64,000 nucleotides of DNA from Sandaracinobacteroides hominis (GCF_016464365.1 NZ_JADCUC010000004.1:338237-402236); one strand, 5' to 3'; positions 1-9,083 are shown, numbered from the stretch's first letter. The notes: generated by a model from the sequence alone, not told the origin. Made by a program: numbers and translations.

Positions 1-1169
1 AGGGCTACGGTGACGCTGTCGCTTCTGCCCTGCCGGATGAACAGATCGTCGTAGGCCGTCTCCCCTATCACATAGCGTCCGTGGAAGATCAGTCGGGCCC
101 TGAAGAACTCGCTCTTCCGGTTCAGCACTCCGGAGGAATAGGTAGCCCATAATATCGTTCCGGAGCCACGTAGATTGTGCAGGCGTCCGGGGTCGCCCGT
201 CCAGCGCTGGCCGAAGCCGACGTCCAGGCTTGCGGCCGATGCCAGCCGCCCCGACATCTCGTCATCGCAAGTGGCCAACGCCGCGTTCAAGGAACTTGCC
301 CGGATGGAGCCGAGCCAGGCCCGCTTGCCCTGCAGGCGCGCAGCTTCCACATCGGCGCTTGAAACCAGCTTGCCGGATTTGTTCAGGGCCTGAAGCTGGG
401 CAGGGGTAATGCCCAACCGGGTGAATTCGCCGGCCAAGGGCTTGCTGGTGTCTACGCCCAGCGCGCGGAGCTGCCGCTCTTCGAGTTTCAGCACCGGCGC
501 TGCGGACGCACTGCCTGCTGCCTCCATATCCTCTCTAGCGGCGTCGAACGCCGCCTTCACGCAAACGTCGTAATCACTGTCCAGTAGCGGATCGGACGTC
601 CTGAGCAGCTTGGTGGAAATACCGAGCACGATGCCGGAGGGACTGCTGTTTGTTGAACCCGTATCGGTTGCGGATTCGGTGGCTTCTGTTTCGGCTTCCG
701 CCTTGTCGGCCGACGGCTGCGCCATGCCCGTTCCACTCGTGAAGGCAATCCCAACGGTGCTGCGCATGAGCGCGGCGTCCAGGAATCCTGGACCGGGCCT
801 ATTTGCCCCTCCTCGATAGCTTTCCAGGCTGAGATTTCGCGACCCCAGACCCCAGAAGGGAGAGAATTCGATGGCAAGACCCTGGGATGTCGAGTTGTCG
901 CCCAAGGCGCCGCCCAGGATCGAGGCGGCGAACGCCTTCGGGTCCGCAGCGCGCGGGATGTCGTTGCTGGAGCGGCCGATCAGCGCAAAAGGTATCGTTT
1001 CGGGGCTGCTGTAGGAAAAGTTGAACAGGCTGGGATCCTTGGCCTTTTCTTCTATCAGGTTGAGCTCGTGCAGGTCCGCTTCGGCCGGCGGATCCTGCTG
1101 ACCCAGTGCCGGGGCGCTGGCGACCAGGGTTGCCACCAGCAGCAACCGGCGGGAGCGGGCGGGCCTCAT
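1..1169 (-). CDS. Secreted protein of unknown function, C-terminus beyond window edge
   Basis: The reading frame is open from an ATG at 1169 to the left window edge, so 389 codons are visible and the 3' end is missing. It opens with a typical Sec signal peptide (MRPARSRRLLLVATLVASAPALGQ, written here as one short basic stretch then about 15 hydrophobic residues and an ALGQ cleavage region). The mature part is rich in Ser, Gly and Ala, with an acidic low-complexity stretch near residues 150-175. No family was recognised; the Gly/aromatic-rich segments could be outer-membrane strands, but this is a guess. Its ATG overlaps the stop of the upstream gene (ATGA), so the two are probably translated together. 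Confidence 0.7.
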   Translation of the reverse strand, partial: MRPARSRRLLLVATLVASAPALGQQDPPAEADLHELNLIEEKAKDPSLFNFSYSSPETIPFALIGRSSNDIPRAADPKAFAASILGGALGDNSTSQGLAIEFSPFWGLGSRNLSLESYRGGANRPGPGFLDAALMRSTVGIAFTSGTGMAQPSADKAEAETEATESATDTGSTNSSPSGIVLGISTKLLRTSDPLLDSDYDVCVKAAFDAAREDMEAAGSASAAPVLKLEERQLRALGVDTSKPLAGEFTRLGITPAQLQALNKSGKLVSSADVEAARLQGKRAWLGSIRASSLNAALATCDDEMSGRLASAASLDVGFGQRWTGDPGRLHNLRGSGTILWATYSSGVLNRKSEFFRARLIFHGRYVIGETAYDDLFIRQGRSDSVTVA

Positions 1170-1612
1170 TGCTCCAGGTCCAGCGGCAGCATGTCGAGCT
1201 CGGCAGAAGCCTGCGAAAATGGCTTGCGGGTGGCTGCGGTCTTGACCCATCCGCCAGTCACGACAAGCGCATTGCCATCTTCATCACGCCCGGCGCCGAC
1301 ATTCGATATCTGATATTCCCACCCCCAGGTTGTAGCCGGTGAGCCAGGAATATGCCGATGTAATGTTTCGATGGTCAGAAGTGTCTGGTCGAAATTGGGA
1401 AAGGCGGACAATATCTGGTCAACGACCCATTGTGGAATATTGAACATCCAGATGCCGCTGGCGGGCACCTGCGCGCTGGTGAATCTGGCGAGCACCTGCC
1501 GCTGGCTCTTCACCCTGAGAACTACGTCAAACTCGACATAGTTTGGTGCGGTCGACCTGAAACTAAGGGTAACTTGGGCACCGACCATTACACGCCATAT
1601 GTGTATCAACAT
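1166..1612 (-). CDS. Hypothetical protein coupled to the secreted protein downstream
   Basis: 148 codons. The start at 1612 is chosen because AGGGA lies at good spacing in front of it; a longer frame begins at 1840 but has unlikely composition and would overlap the opposite-strand relic at 1812-2167. The protein begins MLIHIWRVMVGAQVTLSFRS and has no clear signal peptide; alternating hydrophobic residues suggest a beta-rich fold. No family was recognised. The TGA overlaps the ATG of the following secreted-protein gene by four bases, so they form an operon. Base composition around 1200-1800 is less GC-rich than the genes to the right, which may mean acquired DNA. Confidence 0.6.
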   Translation of the reverse strand: MLIHIWRVMVGAQVTLSFRSTAPNYVEFDVVLRVKSQRQVLARFTSAQVPASGIWMFNIPQWVVDQILSAFPNFDQTLLTIETLHRHIPGSPATTWGWEYQISNVGAGRDEDGNALVVTGGWVKTAATRKPFSQASAELDMLPLDLEQ

Positions 1613-1811
1613 TTGCGTATCCCTGCCTGTTGGTTCGGTTGCAGAATGAAGTTCGCAGCACCGAACGTCAGAGGCTAGAATCACGCAAGGTTGGTGATAT
1701 TTTGCACAAACTGCCGTTGTCAGTTGCCGACACGTTGCGCTGTGAATCGCAGAACCACCGCCTATGATAACAACCGGATAACCGTTTCCGACGGCTGCCG
1801 CGCTACCTTTG

Positions 1812-2167
1812 CCTATGGCTTTGGCAATGTCCGCCCGCAAGCGAGCAGCGGTGACTCCAATGCGCTACCGCAGCCGCCGTTTGCGGCGCTGCCGCCGGCC
1901 ACCATCGACGCCAATATCCAGATGCTGACGGCCGACCAGCAGCGGACGATGCAGACCTGCCTGTTCGAAGCGGCGCGGCAGACCGGGCTGACCGGCGGCA
2001 CCGCCATCCGGCTCGACAGTGTCGACTTCATCGAGCAGGGCAGCGGCGGCTGGCGCTTCCGCTTCCGGGCGACCGGCACCTGGCCCAACGGCCAGCGGCA
2101 GTATTCGGCCTTCTGCCGGGCAACCCCGGCGCAGATCGTGGAGTTCACCGTTACCCGGCCGGGCTGA
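1812..2167 (+). pseudogene. 5'-truncated relic of a small exported-type protein
   Basis: A GC-rich reading frame ending at 2167 has good codon usage from about 1812 (residues GNVRPQASSG to EFTVTRPG). The frame upstream of 1812 turns AT-richer with implausible Cys/Arg-rich content and has no signal peptide or ribosome binding site. The only in-frame ATG is internal, at 1922. The simplest reading is a gene that lost its 5' end at the junction with the unrelated DNA to the left. It could instead be an intact short gene starting at the ATG at 1922, although the conserved-looking sequence continues upstream of it. Confidence 0.4.
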
Positions 2168-2197
2168 AAAAGCCTTCGCTGACGCCGCGTACAGGGT

Positions 2198-2219
2198 AAT
2201 TGTCCAATCCGGGACAATT
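2198..2219. promoter_or_regulatory. Perfect inverted repeat upstream of DUF2092 gene (possible operator)
   Basis: AATTGTCC and GGACAATT form a perfect 8-bp inverted repeat with a 6-bp spacer, about 90 bp before the DUF2092 start. No T-run follows, so an operator is more likely than a terminator. The binding protein is unknown. Confidence 0.35.
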
Positions 2220-2311
2220 GCCCTGACGCCCTTCGCCTAAGTCTCTGGCAGGCTTGAAGCGCGCCGGTGCTGGCCTATGCTTCCGGTGGGCAAGTTCGAA
2301 GGGGAGTCTCC

Positions 2312-3109
2312 ATGACCATTCCGAAGTCAGCCGCGCTTGCGCAAGTGGCGACCGCGGCATTGCTTTTGCTGGCGCTGCCGGCAGCCGCCCAGACCGCGCC
2401 GGCGGCGCCCGCCGCGCCGGCCGCCGCACCCGCAGACGTGCTGGATCCCGATGCAGCCGATGCGCTGAACCGCATGGGCGCGGCGCTGCGGGCGCTCAAC
2501 ACCTTCGAAGTGCGGTCGGACGCAACGGTCGAGACGGTGTATGAAGGCAACCACAAGCTGCAGAGCCTGTCGCGCACGACCTACACCGTGCAGCGGCCCG
2601 ACAAGATGGTGGTGGACATCAAGGGCGACACCACGCACCGCCGCTTCTATTATGACGGCAAGACGATGACCGTCGTCGGCATGAAGATCGGGAAATATGT
2701 GAAGTTCCCGGTTTCCGGCACCATCGCCGAAGTGCTTGGCCGCGCGTATGACGAGTTCGGCATCGACTTCCCGTTGCAGGACCTGTTCCGCTGGGGCGAT
2801 CCTTCCTCTACCGTGGTGCCGCCCGTTGCCGGCTTCCGCGTGGGCGATGCGATGATCGGCGACACCAAGTTGAGCCAGTATTTCTTCCGCCAGCCGGGCG
2901 TCGATTTCCAGGTCTGGCTGGAGGACGGCACGCAGGCGCTGCCGCGCAAGATGGTGATCACCAACACCGATGAGCCGGCGCAGCCGCAATATGTCGCCTA
3001 TTTCACCTGGAATCAGGCGCCGACCATTTCGGCGGACACGTTCACCTTCACGCCGCGCGCGGGCGACCAGCTCGTCGATTTCGGCACCGCCAAGCAGACC
3101 GTGAAGTAA
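2312..3109 (+). CDS. DUF2092 domain periplasmic protein
   Basis: 265 codons. The ATG at 2312 is preceded by GAAGGGGAG at ideal spacing. Residues 1-27 are a signal peptide ending AAAQ, followed by an Ala/Pro linker (to about residue 42). The rest matches the DUF2092 family: a LolA-like fold with the conserved opening DALNRMGAALRALNTFEVRSD and a segment RPDKMVVDIKGDTTHRRFYYDGKTMT. Members are predicted periplasmic proteins of unknown function, perhaps binding a hydrophobic ligand. It is followed after 15 bp by a small exported Asn/Gly-rich protein, a common pairing for this family, so the two probably share a transcript. Confidence 0.85.
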   Translation: MTIPKSAALAQVATAALLLLALPAAAQTAPAAPAAPAAAPADVLDPDAADALNRMGAALRALNTFEVRSDATVETVYEGNHKLQSLSRTTYTVQRPDKMVVDIKGDTTHRRFYYDGKTMTVVGMKIGKYVKFPVSGTIAEVLGRAYDEFGIDFPLQDLFRWGDPSSTVVPPVAGFRVGDAMIGDTKLSQYFFRQPGVDFQVWLEDGTQALPRKMVITNTDEPAQPQYVAYFTWNQAPTISADTFTFTPRAGDQLVDFGTAKQTVK

Positions 3110-3124
3110 GGGAAAGGACAGATC

Positions 3125-3745
3125 ATGCGAAATCTGAAGATCATGGCCCTCGCCCTCGGCGCCTTCGCGCTGGCGATGCCCTCCATGCCGGCAGACGCCC
3201 AGAACCGCAGCGGCGACAAGGGAAGCCATGGTGGCGGCGGTCACGCCAAGGCGGGCAAGCCCACCGGCCATGCCAAGACCAGCGCCAACCGGGCTCCCGC
3301 GGGCAACTATGCCGGCAATCGCGGCGGCGGCGTTTCCAACAAGAATGCCTACAAGGCCGGCCAGGCCTCTTCCAACCGCAATCCCGGCAACAACCCCAAC
3401 CGCAACAATGTTAACAGGAAGGGCGGCAACAATGTCGTCGCCGGCAACACGGTGGTGGTGAACGGCAACGGCGGCCGCGGCTATTACGACAATGGCCGGT
3501 ACTACGACGGCCATTATGACGACGACGACAATGATTTCCTGGAGTTCGTCGGCAAGACGGCGGCCATCACCGCCGGCGCCTCGGTCGTCGCGGCCGTGAT
3601 CGGATCGAGCACCAACCAGAAGCCCGACGGCTGCCAGCCGGTGAACGCCAACGGCACCAGCTACATGTATTGCAACGGCACCTATTACCAGCAGTCGGGG
3701 CCGACCTCGCAGCCGACCTACACGGTGGTGGCGCCGCCGCAATGA
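3125..3745 (+). CDS. Exported Gly/Asn-rich protein with C-terminal Cys pair
   Basis: 206 residues. Signal peptide at residues 1-25 (cleavage after ADAQ); GGAAAGGA lies just before the ATG. Residues 30-115 are low-complexity Gly/Asn/Lys/His, then a Tyr/Asp-rich patch (GYYDNGRYYDGHYDDDDND). A hydrophobic Ala/Gly segment follows near residues 142-160, and then a C-terminal region with two cysteines (DGCQPVNANG, YMYCNGTYY) that could form a disulphide. Probably periplasmic or surface located. It lies 15 bp after the DUF2092 gene and overlaps the next small gene by ATGA, giving a three-gene operon. Function unknown. Confidence 0.75.
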   Translation: MRNLKIMALALGAFALAMPSMPADAQNRSGDKGSHGGGGHAKAGKPTGHAKTSANRAPAGNYAGNRGGGVSNKNAYKAGQASSNRNPGNNPNRNNVNRKGGNNVVAGNTVVVNGNGGRGYYDNGRYYDGHYDDDDNDFLEFVGKTAAITAGASVVAAVIGSSTNQKPDGCQPVNANGTSYMYCNGTYYQQSGPTSQPTYTVVAPPQ

Positions 3746-3910
3746 GCAGCCGGGCGAAGCTGCTGCTGATCGCCGGCGCGCTCGCCGCGCCGGCGCTGGC
3801 AGCGGCTCCGCCCCCACCTCCGCCGCCTCCACCCGCTGCCCAGCAGCGGGTGGTCGTGCCGGGCAACCGCCAGCACTGTCATCGAATACAGCGTGCGCGA
3901 CGGCCGCTGA
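3742..3910 (+). pseudogene. Small exported proline-rich protein, apparent frameshift near its end
   Basis: The ATG at 3742 overlaps the previous stop (ATGA). The first 42 codons encode a signal peptide (MSSRAKLLLIAGALAAPALA), a run of eight prolines and QQRVVVPGN. After that the frame degenerates into Arg-rich residues. The neighbouring frame continues plausibly as ASTVIEYSVRDGR and stops at 3910. A single-base indel around 3870 therefore probably separates two parts of one short (about 55 residue) protein. It may be a true mutation or a sequencing error; without the shift the frame runs on to 4095. Confidence 0.45.
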
Positions 3911-4147
3911 GGCGAGAGGCCGGGGCGCTGCGTTCCTCGATCGTCGCCATAGGTCGCGCGGCGATAATCCTCCGAAAAACCGGGATAGCCAGCCGCGCCG
4001 CGCGAACACCGTATGCCAGGGCTCCCCATCGCCAATCCTGCGAACGCGGCCCGCCGCATCGCCCATCCGTCCGATTGTGCCGAATGGGGCAATGAGCGAC
4101 CCCGGATTGTGGTACAGGAGCAGCCAAGTCAGGGGGGAATCTACGCG

Positions 4148-5869
4148 ATGCAGTTCCGGACCACCACAGCGCTCGCCGCTCTTCTTGCCCTGGGCGCGCT
4201 CGCCGCCTGCGCACCGGCCGACGGGACCGCAGCCGAAGGCGCCGACCTTATCATCCACGGCGGCCCGATCCTGACGATGGAAGGGGACGCGCCCGCCTAT
4301 GTCGAGGCGGTGGTGGTGGATGACGGCAAGATCGTCTTTGCCGGTACCGAGGCAGAGGCGATGCAGCTGAAGGCCGGCGGCACCGAGGTGAAGGATCTGG
4401 GCGGCAAGCTGATGATGCCCGGATTCATCGATCCGCACAGCCATTTCATCGACAGCCTGTCGCTTGCCGATCGGGTGAATGTGTCTGCGCCGCCGGTCGG
4501 GCCGGCCTCCAGTCCGGACGAGATCGTCGCCACGCTGACGGCTGCCGCCAAGGCCCGCGGCCTGAAGCCGGGCGAGCTGTTCGTCGGCTATGGCTATGAC
4601 GAAAACCTGATGCCCGCCGGCACCTCGCTTTCCCGCGATCTGCTGGACGAGGCCTTCCCCAACAACCCCGTCGTCGTCATCCATGTCTCCATGCACGGGG
4701 CGGTGCTGAATTCCGCCGCCTTCAGCCAGTTCGGCTACAAGGACGGGATGCCGACACCTCCGGGCGGTGTGATCCTGCGCAAGGGCGACACGCAGGATCT
4801 GGAAGGGCTGGTGATGGAAGCCGCCTATCTGCAGGCCTTCTCGGCCTTGCCGCTTCCGACGCCGGAAACCGAAGTGGCGGCCGCGAAGGCCGGGCAGATG
4901 CTCTATGCCGAGGCCGGCATCACCACCGCCCAGGAAGGCGCGACCCACGCCGCGCAGATCGCGCAGCTGCAACGCATCGCCAAGGCCGGCGGCCTCTATA
5001 TCGACGTCATCGCCTATCCCTTCCTGACCGATATCGACAAGGTGCTGGAAGCCAATCCCGCCGCCAGCTGGGGCAGCTATCGCGATCATCTGAAGATCGG
5101 CGGCTGCAAGATCACCGCCGACGGTTCGCCGCAGGGCAAGACCGCCTGGTTCACCACCCCCTATCTGACGGGCGGCCCCTCGGGAGAGAAGGACTGGAAG
5201 GGCGAGCCGGGCCTGCCGGTCCCGGCGATGCTGGCCGCGACGAAGAAATGCTATGACAACAAGCTGCAGGTGCTGATCCACGGCAATGGCGACGCGGCGA
5301 TCGATTTCCTGCTGCAGGCGCATGAGGCGGCCGCCCCCGGCGACCTCTCAGCCGACCGCCGCACGGTGTGCATCCACTGCCAGTTCGTCCGCCCCGATCA
5401 GCTGCAGAAGCTGAAGGCATATAATATCATCCCGGCGCTCTTCACCGATCACAGCTTCTTCTTTGCCGATACCCACATCCTCAATCGCGGCCTGAAGCAG
5501 ACCAGCTTCATCAGCCCGATGAAGAGCGCCATCGCGCTGGGCCTGCGCCCCACCAACCACACCGACGCCTTTGTCGTCCCGATCGACCAGATGATGACCG
5601 TGTGGACCGCCGTCAACCGCACCTCGCGCAAGGGCGTGGCGATCGGCCCGGACGAGCGCATCACCCCCTATCAGGCGCTGCAGGCGATCACCGTCAACGC
5701 GGCGCACCAGTATCGGGAGGAAGATTCCAAGGGCAGCATCCGCCGCGGCAAGCGCGCCGATCTGGTGGTCCTGTCGGCGGATCCGAACAAGGTCGCGCGT
5801 GAAGACATCAAGGATATCAAGGTGGTGGAGACCATCAAGGACGGAAAGACGATCTTCCCGGCCAGCTGA
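4148..5869 (+). CDS. Amidohydrolase family lipoprotein (YtcJ-like)
   Basis: 573 codons. The ATG at 4148 follows an AGGGGGGA ribosome binding site. The N-terminus MQFRTTTALAALLALGALAAC is a lipoprotein signal with Cys at the lipobox, so the enzyme is probably anchored in the envelope. The family's metal site is visible at GFIDPHSHFID (His near residues 97 and 99). Further conserved segments are the central HGNGDAAID, HTDAFVVP and the closing ITVNAAHQYREEDSKGSIRRGKRADLVVLS typical of amidohydrolase_3/YtcJ proteins. Such enzymes hydrolyse amides or related C-N bonds, but the substrate cannot be read from the sequence. It stands alone, 240 bp after the previous operon. Confidence 0.9.
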   Translation: MQFRTTTALAALLALGALAACAPADGTAAEGADLIIHGGPILTMEGDAPAYVEAVVVDDGKIVFAGTEAEAMQLKAGGTEVKDLGGKLMMPGFIDPHSHFIDSLSLADRVNVSAPPVGPASSPDEIVATLTAAAKARGLKPGELFVGYGYDENLMPAGTSLSRDLLDEAFPNNPVVVIHVSMHGAVLNSAAFSQFGYKDGMPTPPGGVILRKGDTQDLEGLVMEAAYLQAFSALPLPTPETEVAAAKAGQMLYAEAGITTAQEGATHAAQIAQLQRIAKAGGLYIDVIAYPFLTDIDKVLEANPAASWGSYRDHLKIGGCKITADGSPQGKTAWFTTPYLTGGPSGEKDWKGEPGLPVPAMLAATKKCYDNKLQVLIHGNGDAAIDFLLQAHEAAAPGDLSADRRTVCIHCQFVRPDQLQKLKAYNIIPALFTDHSFFFADTHILNRGLKQTSFISPMKSAIALGLRPTNHTDAFVVPIDQMMTVWTAVNRTSRKGVAIGPDERITPYQALQAITVNAAHQYREEDSKGSIRRGKRADLVVLSADPNKVAREDIKDIKVVETIKDGKTIFPAS

Positions 5870-5959
5870 AGCAGCAAGCCGCTGATTGTTCGTGCCGCAG
5901 CAATGGTATAGCGTCCGCCAGTCGGAAGCCAGGCGGGCCAGCAGGGAAGGCCAGGACTG

Positions 5960-6748
5960 ATGCGCATCACAGCCTTTTTCATGCTCCTCGGGGCGGCGGC
6001 TGCGCCTGCTGCCGCGCAGGAAAGCGATGAAGACATCGCCAAGAAGCTGACCAACCCGGTGGCCAGCATGATTTCGGTGCCGCTGCAGAATAACTTCGAC
6101 TGGGGCTATGGCGCCGACGGTTCGGGCCATCGCTACCAGCTGAATGTGCAACCGGTGGTGCCGATCAAGCTCAGCGCCAACTGGAACATGATCTCGCGCA
6201 CCATCCTGCCCATCATCTCGCAGCGCAATGTGACGGGCAAGGGCATCGGCCAGACCGGGCTGGGCGATATCACGCAGAGCCTGTTCTTCACCCCGGCCGA
6301 GCCGAAGAACGGGCTGATCTGGGCCGTCGGCCCGGCCTTCCTGATCCCCACCGGCACCGATCGCGCGCTGGGCACCGGCAAATGGGGCGCTGGCCCCACG
6401 GCGCTGGTGCTGAAGATGGCCGGGCAGAACAGCTATGGCTTCCTCACCAACCAGATCTGGTCGTTCGCCGGCTCGGACAGCCGCAGCGATGTGTCCTCGC
6501 TGTTCATCCAGCCCTTCTTCAGCCACACGACGGCAAAGGCGACGACCTACACGATCAACAGCGAGACCAGCTATGACTGGAAGGGCGGCAACTGGGTGGT
6601 GCCGGTAAACCTGATGGTGAGCCAGCTGACCAAGGTGGGCAAGCAGCCGATCTCTGTCGGCGGCGGGGTCAAATATTATCTGGAAAGCCCGACGGGCGGC
6701 CCGGACTGGGGCGTGCGGCTGGTAGTGACGCTGGTGTTCCCGGAATAG
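5960..6748 (+). CDS. Outer-membrane transporter-like protein, MetA-pathway (phenol_MetA_deg) family
   Basis: 262 residues with a signal peptide (cleavage about residue 20, AAAQ) and a beta-rich body with the family signatures VASMISVPLQNNFDWGYG, LNVQPVVPIKLSANWN and GLGDITQSLFFTP. It closes with a terminal strand (VRLVVTLVFPE) ending in a hydrophobic/acidic C-terminus, as usual for outer-membrane barrels. The family is named from a phenol-degradation locus, but most members are uncharacterised barrels of sphingomonads and other Proteobacteria. GGAAGGCCAGGA precedes the ATG. The flanking amidohydrolase and peptidase genes are on the same strand with short gaps but no overlap. Confidence 0.85.
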   Translation: MRITAFFMLLGAAAAPAAAQESDEDIAKKLTNPVASMISVPLQNNFDWGYGADGSGHRYQLNVQPVVPIKLSANWNMISRTILPIISQRNVTGKGIGQTGLGDITQSLFFTPAEPKNGLIWAVGPAFLIPTGTDRALGTGKWGAGPTALVLKMAGQNSYGFLTNQIWSFAGSDSRSDVSSLFIQPFFSHTTAKATTYTINSETSYDWKGGNWVVPVNLMVSQLTKVGKQPISVGGGVKYYLESPTGGPDWGVRLVVTLVFPE

Positions 6749-6842
6749 GACGCGGCACCGCTGCCGCCGGGCTGAACAGGCGGAGGCGCGCCTCTCCACA
6801 TTGCGGTTGCACGGCCATCACGGCCCCGCCACAGTCGCGCCC

Positions 6843-8249
6843 ATGCAGAAAATCGTCGCAACCGCCGCCCTTCTGGTCTCCACTGCCATAGCCGCCCCGG
6901 TCGCCACCCAGGCCGACCCGGGCGAGGCCGCCTTCCGCGCGCTCTACAAGGAGCTGGTGGAGACCAACACGACGCTCAGCGTCGGGGATTGCACCAAGGC
7001 CGCCACGCAGGTCGCCGCCCGGCTGAAGGCCGCCGGCTTTCCCGACAGCGACCTGCATGTGCTGGTTGCCCCCGAGCATCCGCGCGAAGGCAATCTTGTC
7101 GCCGTCCTGCCCGGCAAAAACCCGAAGCTGAAGCCGATCCTGATGCTGGCGCATATCGACGTGGTGGAGGCAAAGCGCGAGGACTGGACGCGCGATCCCT
7201 TCACCCTGATCGAGGAAAACGGCGTCTTCTACGGGCGCGGCGTTTCCGACGACAAGGCGCAGGCCGCGATCTATTCCGACACGATGATCCGGCTGAAATC
7301 GCAGCCGCAGCTGAAGCGCACGGTGAAGCTGGCGCTCACCTGCGGCGAGGAATCCGCCGGCGCGCTGAACGGCGCCGAATGGCTGGCGAAAAACCACCGC
7401 GCCCTCATCGACGCCGAATTCGCCATGAACGAAGGCGGCGGCGGTCGCCTCAAGCCCGACGGCACGCCTGAATCGCTTTCCATGCAGGTGGGCGAGAAAC
7501 ATTATCAGGACTTCATCATCCAGACGATAAACCCCGGCGGCCACTCCAGCCGCCCGGAACCGGCGAACGCCATCTACAGCCTCGCCTCCGCGCTGAAATC
7601 GGTGCAGGGCCATAGCTTCCCGGTGGTGCTGAACGACACCACCAGGGGCTTCTTCCAGCAGATGGCCGCGACCACGCCGGACCCCGGCATGGCCGCCGCG
7701 ATGAAAGCCATCGCCGCCAACCCGGCCGATGCCGCCGCCGCCGCGAAACTCTCCACCGATCCCTCCTGGTCCGCGATGCTGCGCACCACCTGCGTCGCCA
7801 CCATGGCAAATGCCGGCCACGCCCCCAACGCCCTGCCGCAACGCGCCGCCGCCAACATCAACTGCCGCATCATCCCGGGCGAAACGGTGGAAGGCACGAA
7901 GGCCGCGCTGGTGGCGGCGATCAACGACCCGGCCGTGACGGTCACGGCCCTGCCCACCCGCAACAGCGTCGCCAAACAACCGCCGATGACCGAACGCGTG
8001 ATGAAACCGGCGCGCGAGCTGGGGGTGAAACACTTCGGCAAGGTGCCCTTCATCCCCACCATGAGCACCGGCGCCACCGACGGCCCCTTCCTCGCCGCCG
8101 CAGGCATCCCGGTCTATGGCGTGCCGGGCATGCTGCACTATGCCGAAGGCAGCCGCGCGCACGGACTGAACGAGAATATCCCGGTGGCGTCAGTCATGAA
8201 AGGCCGGGCCTATCTGTACAATTTGCTGAAGGCTTACGCGAACGAGTAG
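6843..8249 (+). CDS. M20/M25/M40 family metallopeptidase, exported
   Basis: 468 codons, with a signal peptide in the first 20-24 residues. The M20 zinc-site motifs are all visible: LAHIDVV (His104), GRGVSDDK (Asp137 region) and CGEESAG (Glu169-Glu170). A dimerisation domain with NPGGHSSRPEPANAI follows, then the late GMLHYAEGSRAHGLNENI segment carrying a further metal ligand. Proteins of this kind cleave dipeptides or acylated amino acids, here presumably in the periplasm. The first base of the cassette repeat lies nine bases after the stop codon, so the repeat may also act as this gene's 3' transcript end. Confidence 0.92.
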   Translation: MQKIVATAALLVSTAIAAPVATQADPGEAAFRALYKELVETNTTLSVGDCTKAATQVAARLKAAGFPDSDLHVLVAPEHPREGNLVAVLPGKNPKLKPILMLAHIDVVEAKREDWTRDPFTLIEENGVFYGRGVSDDKAQAAIYSDTMIRLKSQPQLKRTVKLALTCGEESAGALNGAEWLAKNHRALIDAEFAMNEGGGGRLKPDGTPESLSMQVGEKHYQDFIIQTINPGGHSSRPEPANAIYSLASALKSVQGHSFPVVLNDTTRGFFQQMAATTPDPGMAAAMKAIAANPADAAAAAKLSTDPSWSAMLRTTCVATMANAGHAPNALPQRAAANINCRIIPGETVEGTKAALVAAINDPAVTVTALPTRNSVAKQPPMTERVMKPARELGVKHFGKVPFIPTMSTGATDGPFLAAAGIPVYGVPGMLHYAEGSRAHGLNENIPVASVMKGRAYLYNLLKAYANE

Positions 8250-8257
8250 TGGGTTTT

Positions 8258-8317
8258 GCCTTCGGCGGGGCGGGCTCTGCCCGCCACCCGGCAGGGAAAT
8301 GATTTCCCTGCACCCTC
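8258..8317 (+). repeat. Cassette 1 left arm
   Basis: Read outward to inward: GCCTTCGGCGGGG, the stem GCGGGCTCTGCCCGC, then the palindrome GGGAAATGATTTCCC and CACCCTC. Differs from the right arm only at the fifth base (T for C). Confidence 0.85.
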
Positions 8318-8525
8318 TATAGTTGACTTATGTTTATGCGGTCAGGCGGGGTCTCGGCATAATTTCGATCGCGCTGGGCCGCATTTCGCTGAAATGCTGT
8401 TATGTTGAAGCTCGGAGGCATAGCTCAAAAGTAGTCACCAGTTATAGCAATTGTGGCGGCCGAATAAGGACAAATTGAAAATTTCTTAACGGCCGATACA
8501 TCAATTCACGGTGCTGATTCAGTTA
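8318..8525. other. AT-richer spacer inside cassette 1
   Basis: No gene or RNA signature was recognised in this 208-bp stretch between the left arm and the stop of the ImmA-like gene. It is distinctly less GC-rich than the flanking chromosome. Confidence 0.5.
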
Positions 8526-9083
8526 TCATGCTGCCTTTAGAGTGCGGCGCCGTGCGCCAGTTACGTTGAGCCGCATCCGAATCAATTGAGTGCTAACACC
8601 ATACTCGCTAGCGGCGCTACTCAGAGGAAGGCGGCGTTTAGCAATTGATACGGCTGCTTCGTCTGAAACTAGCAAGGCTGGGCCGAACCAATTAGCCTCT
8701 TCTTCCATTGTCGCGTCGAAATGGCGTTTGCCATTCTCGCCACACAATGGATGAGAGGGATGCATAAGCAAAAGATGGCTCAATTCATGCATGATGTTCG
8801 CAGCACACCGCCCAAGCGAATGCCCGTCGTTATAGACGATGACACGCTGTAAGCCAACACAGACAGTGATGGCCGAAAACTCGCTCTTCCCCGCCTCGCT
8901 GGTAAGGTAACGTACTGCGTTAGGGTGCTGTTCTTGAAATGCTGACAGCTTTACAACTAGAACTCCTAGGTGGCTTGCGGTCAGAAATGGACACAAGGCT
9001 GCATCAGCGGCGAGGCCAAGTTCCGCGCGAATTTCGCGGGACGTGGTGTTCGCTTCGGTCTTGAAGCCTCGCCGCAATGTCAT
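8526..9083 (-). CDS. ImmA/IrrE family metallo-endopeptidase
   Basis: 185 codons from the ATG at 9083, which lies one base after the stop of the HTH gene, so the two are surely co-translated. The zinc-peptidase motif HELSH is at residues 99-103 and the downstream glutamates are in MEEEANWFGPALL (residues 126-134), which is the ImmA/IrrE signature. A helix-turn-helix-like C-terminal segment (AASEYGVSTQLIRMRLNVTG) follows. Family members cut a cognate repressor (ImmA with ImmR in ICEBs1, IrrE/PprI with DdrO in Deinococcus). By analogy this protein should cleave or control the HTH protein encoded just upstream. Cargo of cassette 1. Confidence 0.85.
   Translation of the reverse strand: MTLRRGFKTEANTTSREIRAELGLAADAALCPFLTASHLGVLVVKLSAFQEQHPNAVRYLTSEAGKSEFSAITVCVGLQRVIVYNDGHSLGRCAANIMHELSHLLLMHPSHPLCGENGKRHFDATMEEEANWFGPALLVSDEAAVSIAKRRLPLSSAASEYGVSTQLIRMRLNVTGARRRTLKAA

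Noticed and set aside
2327..5323. 998-codon open frame on the minus strand opposite the DUF2092 and amidohydrolase genes
   Set aside because: His/Arg/Ala-rich antisense shadow of clear plus-strand genes in GC-rich DNA; no domain or start signal.
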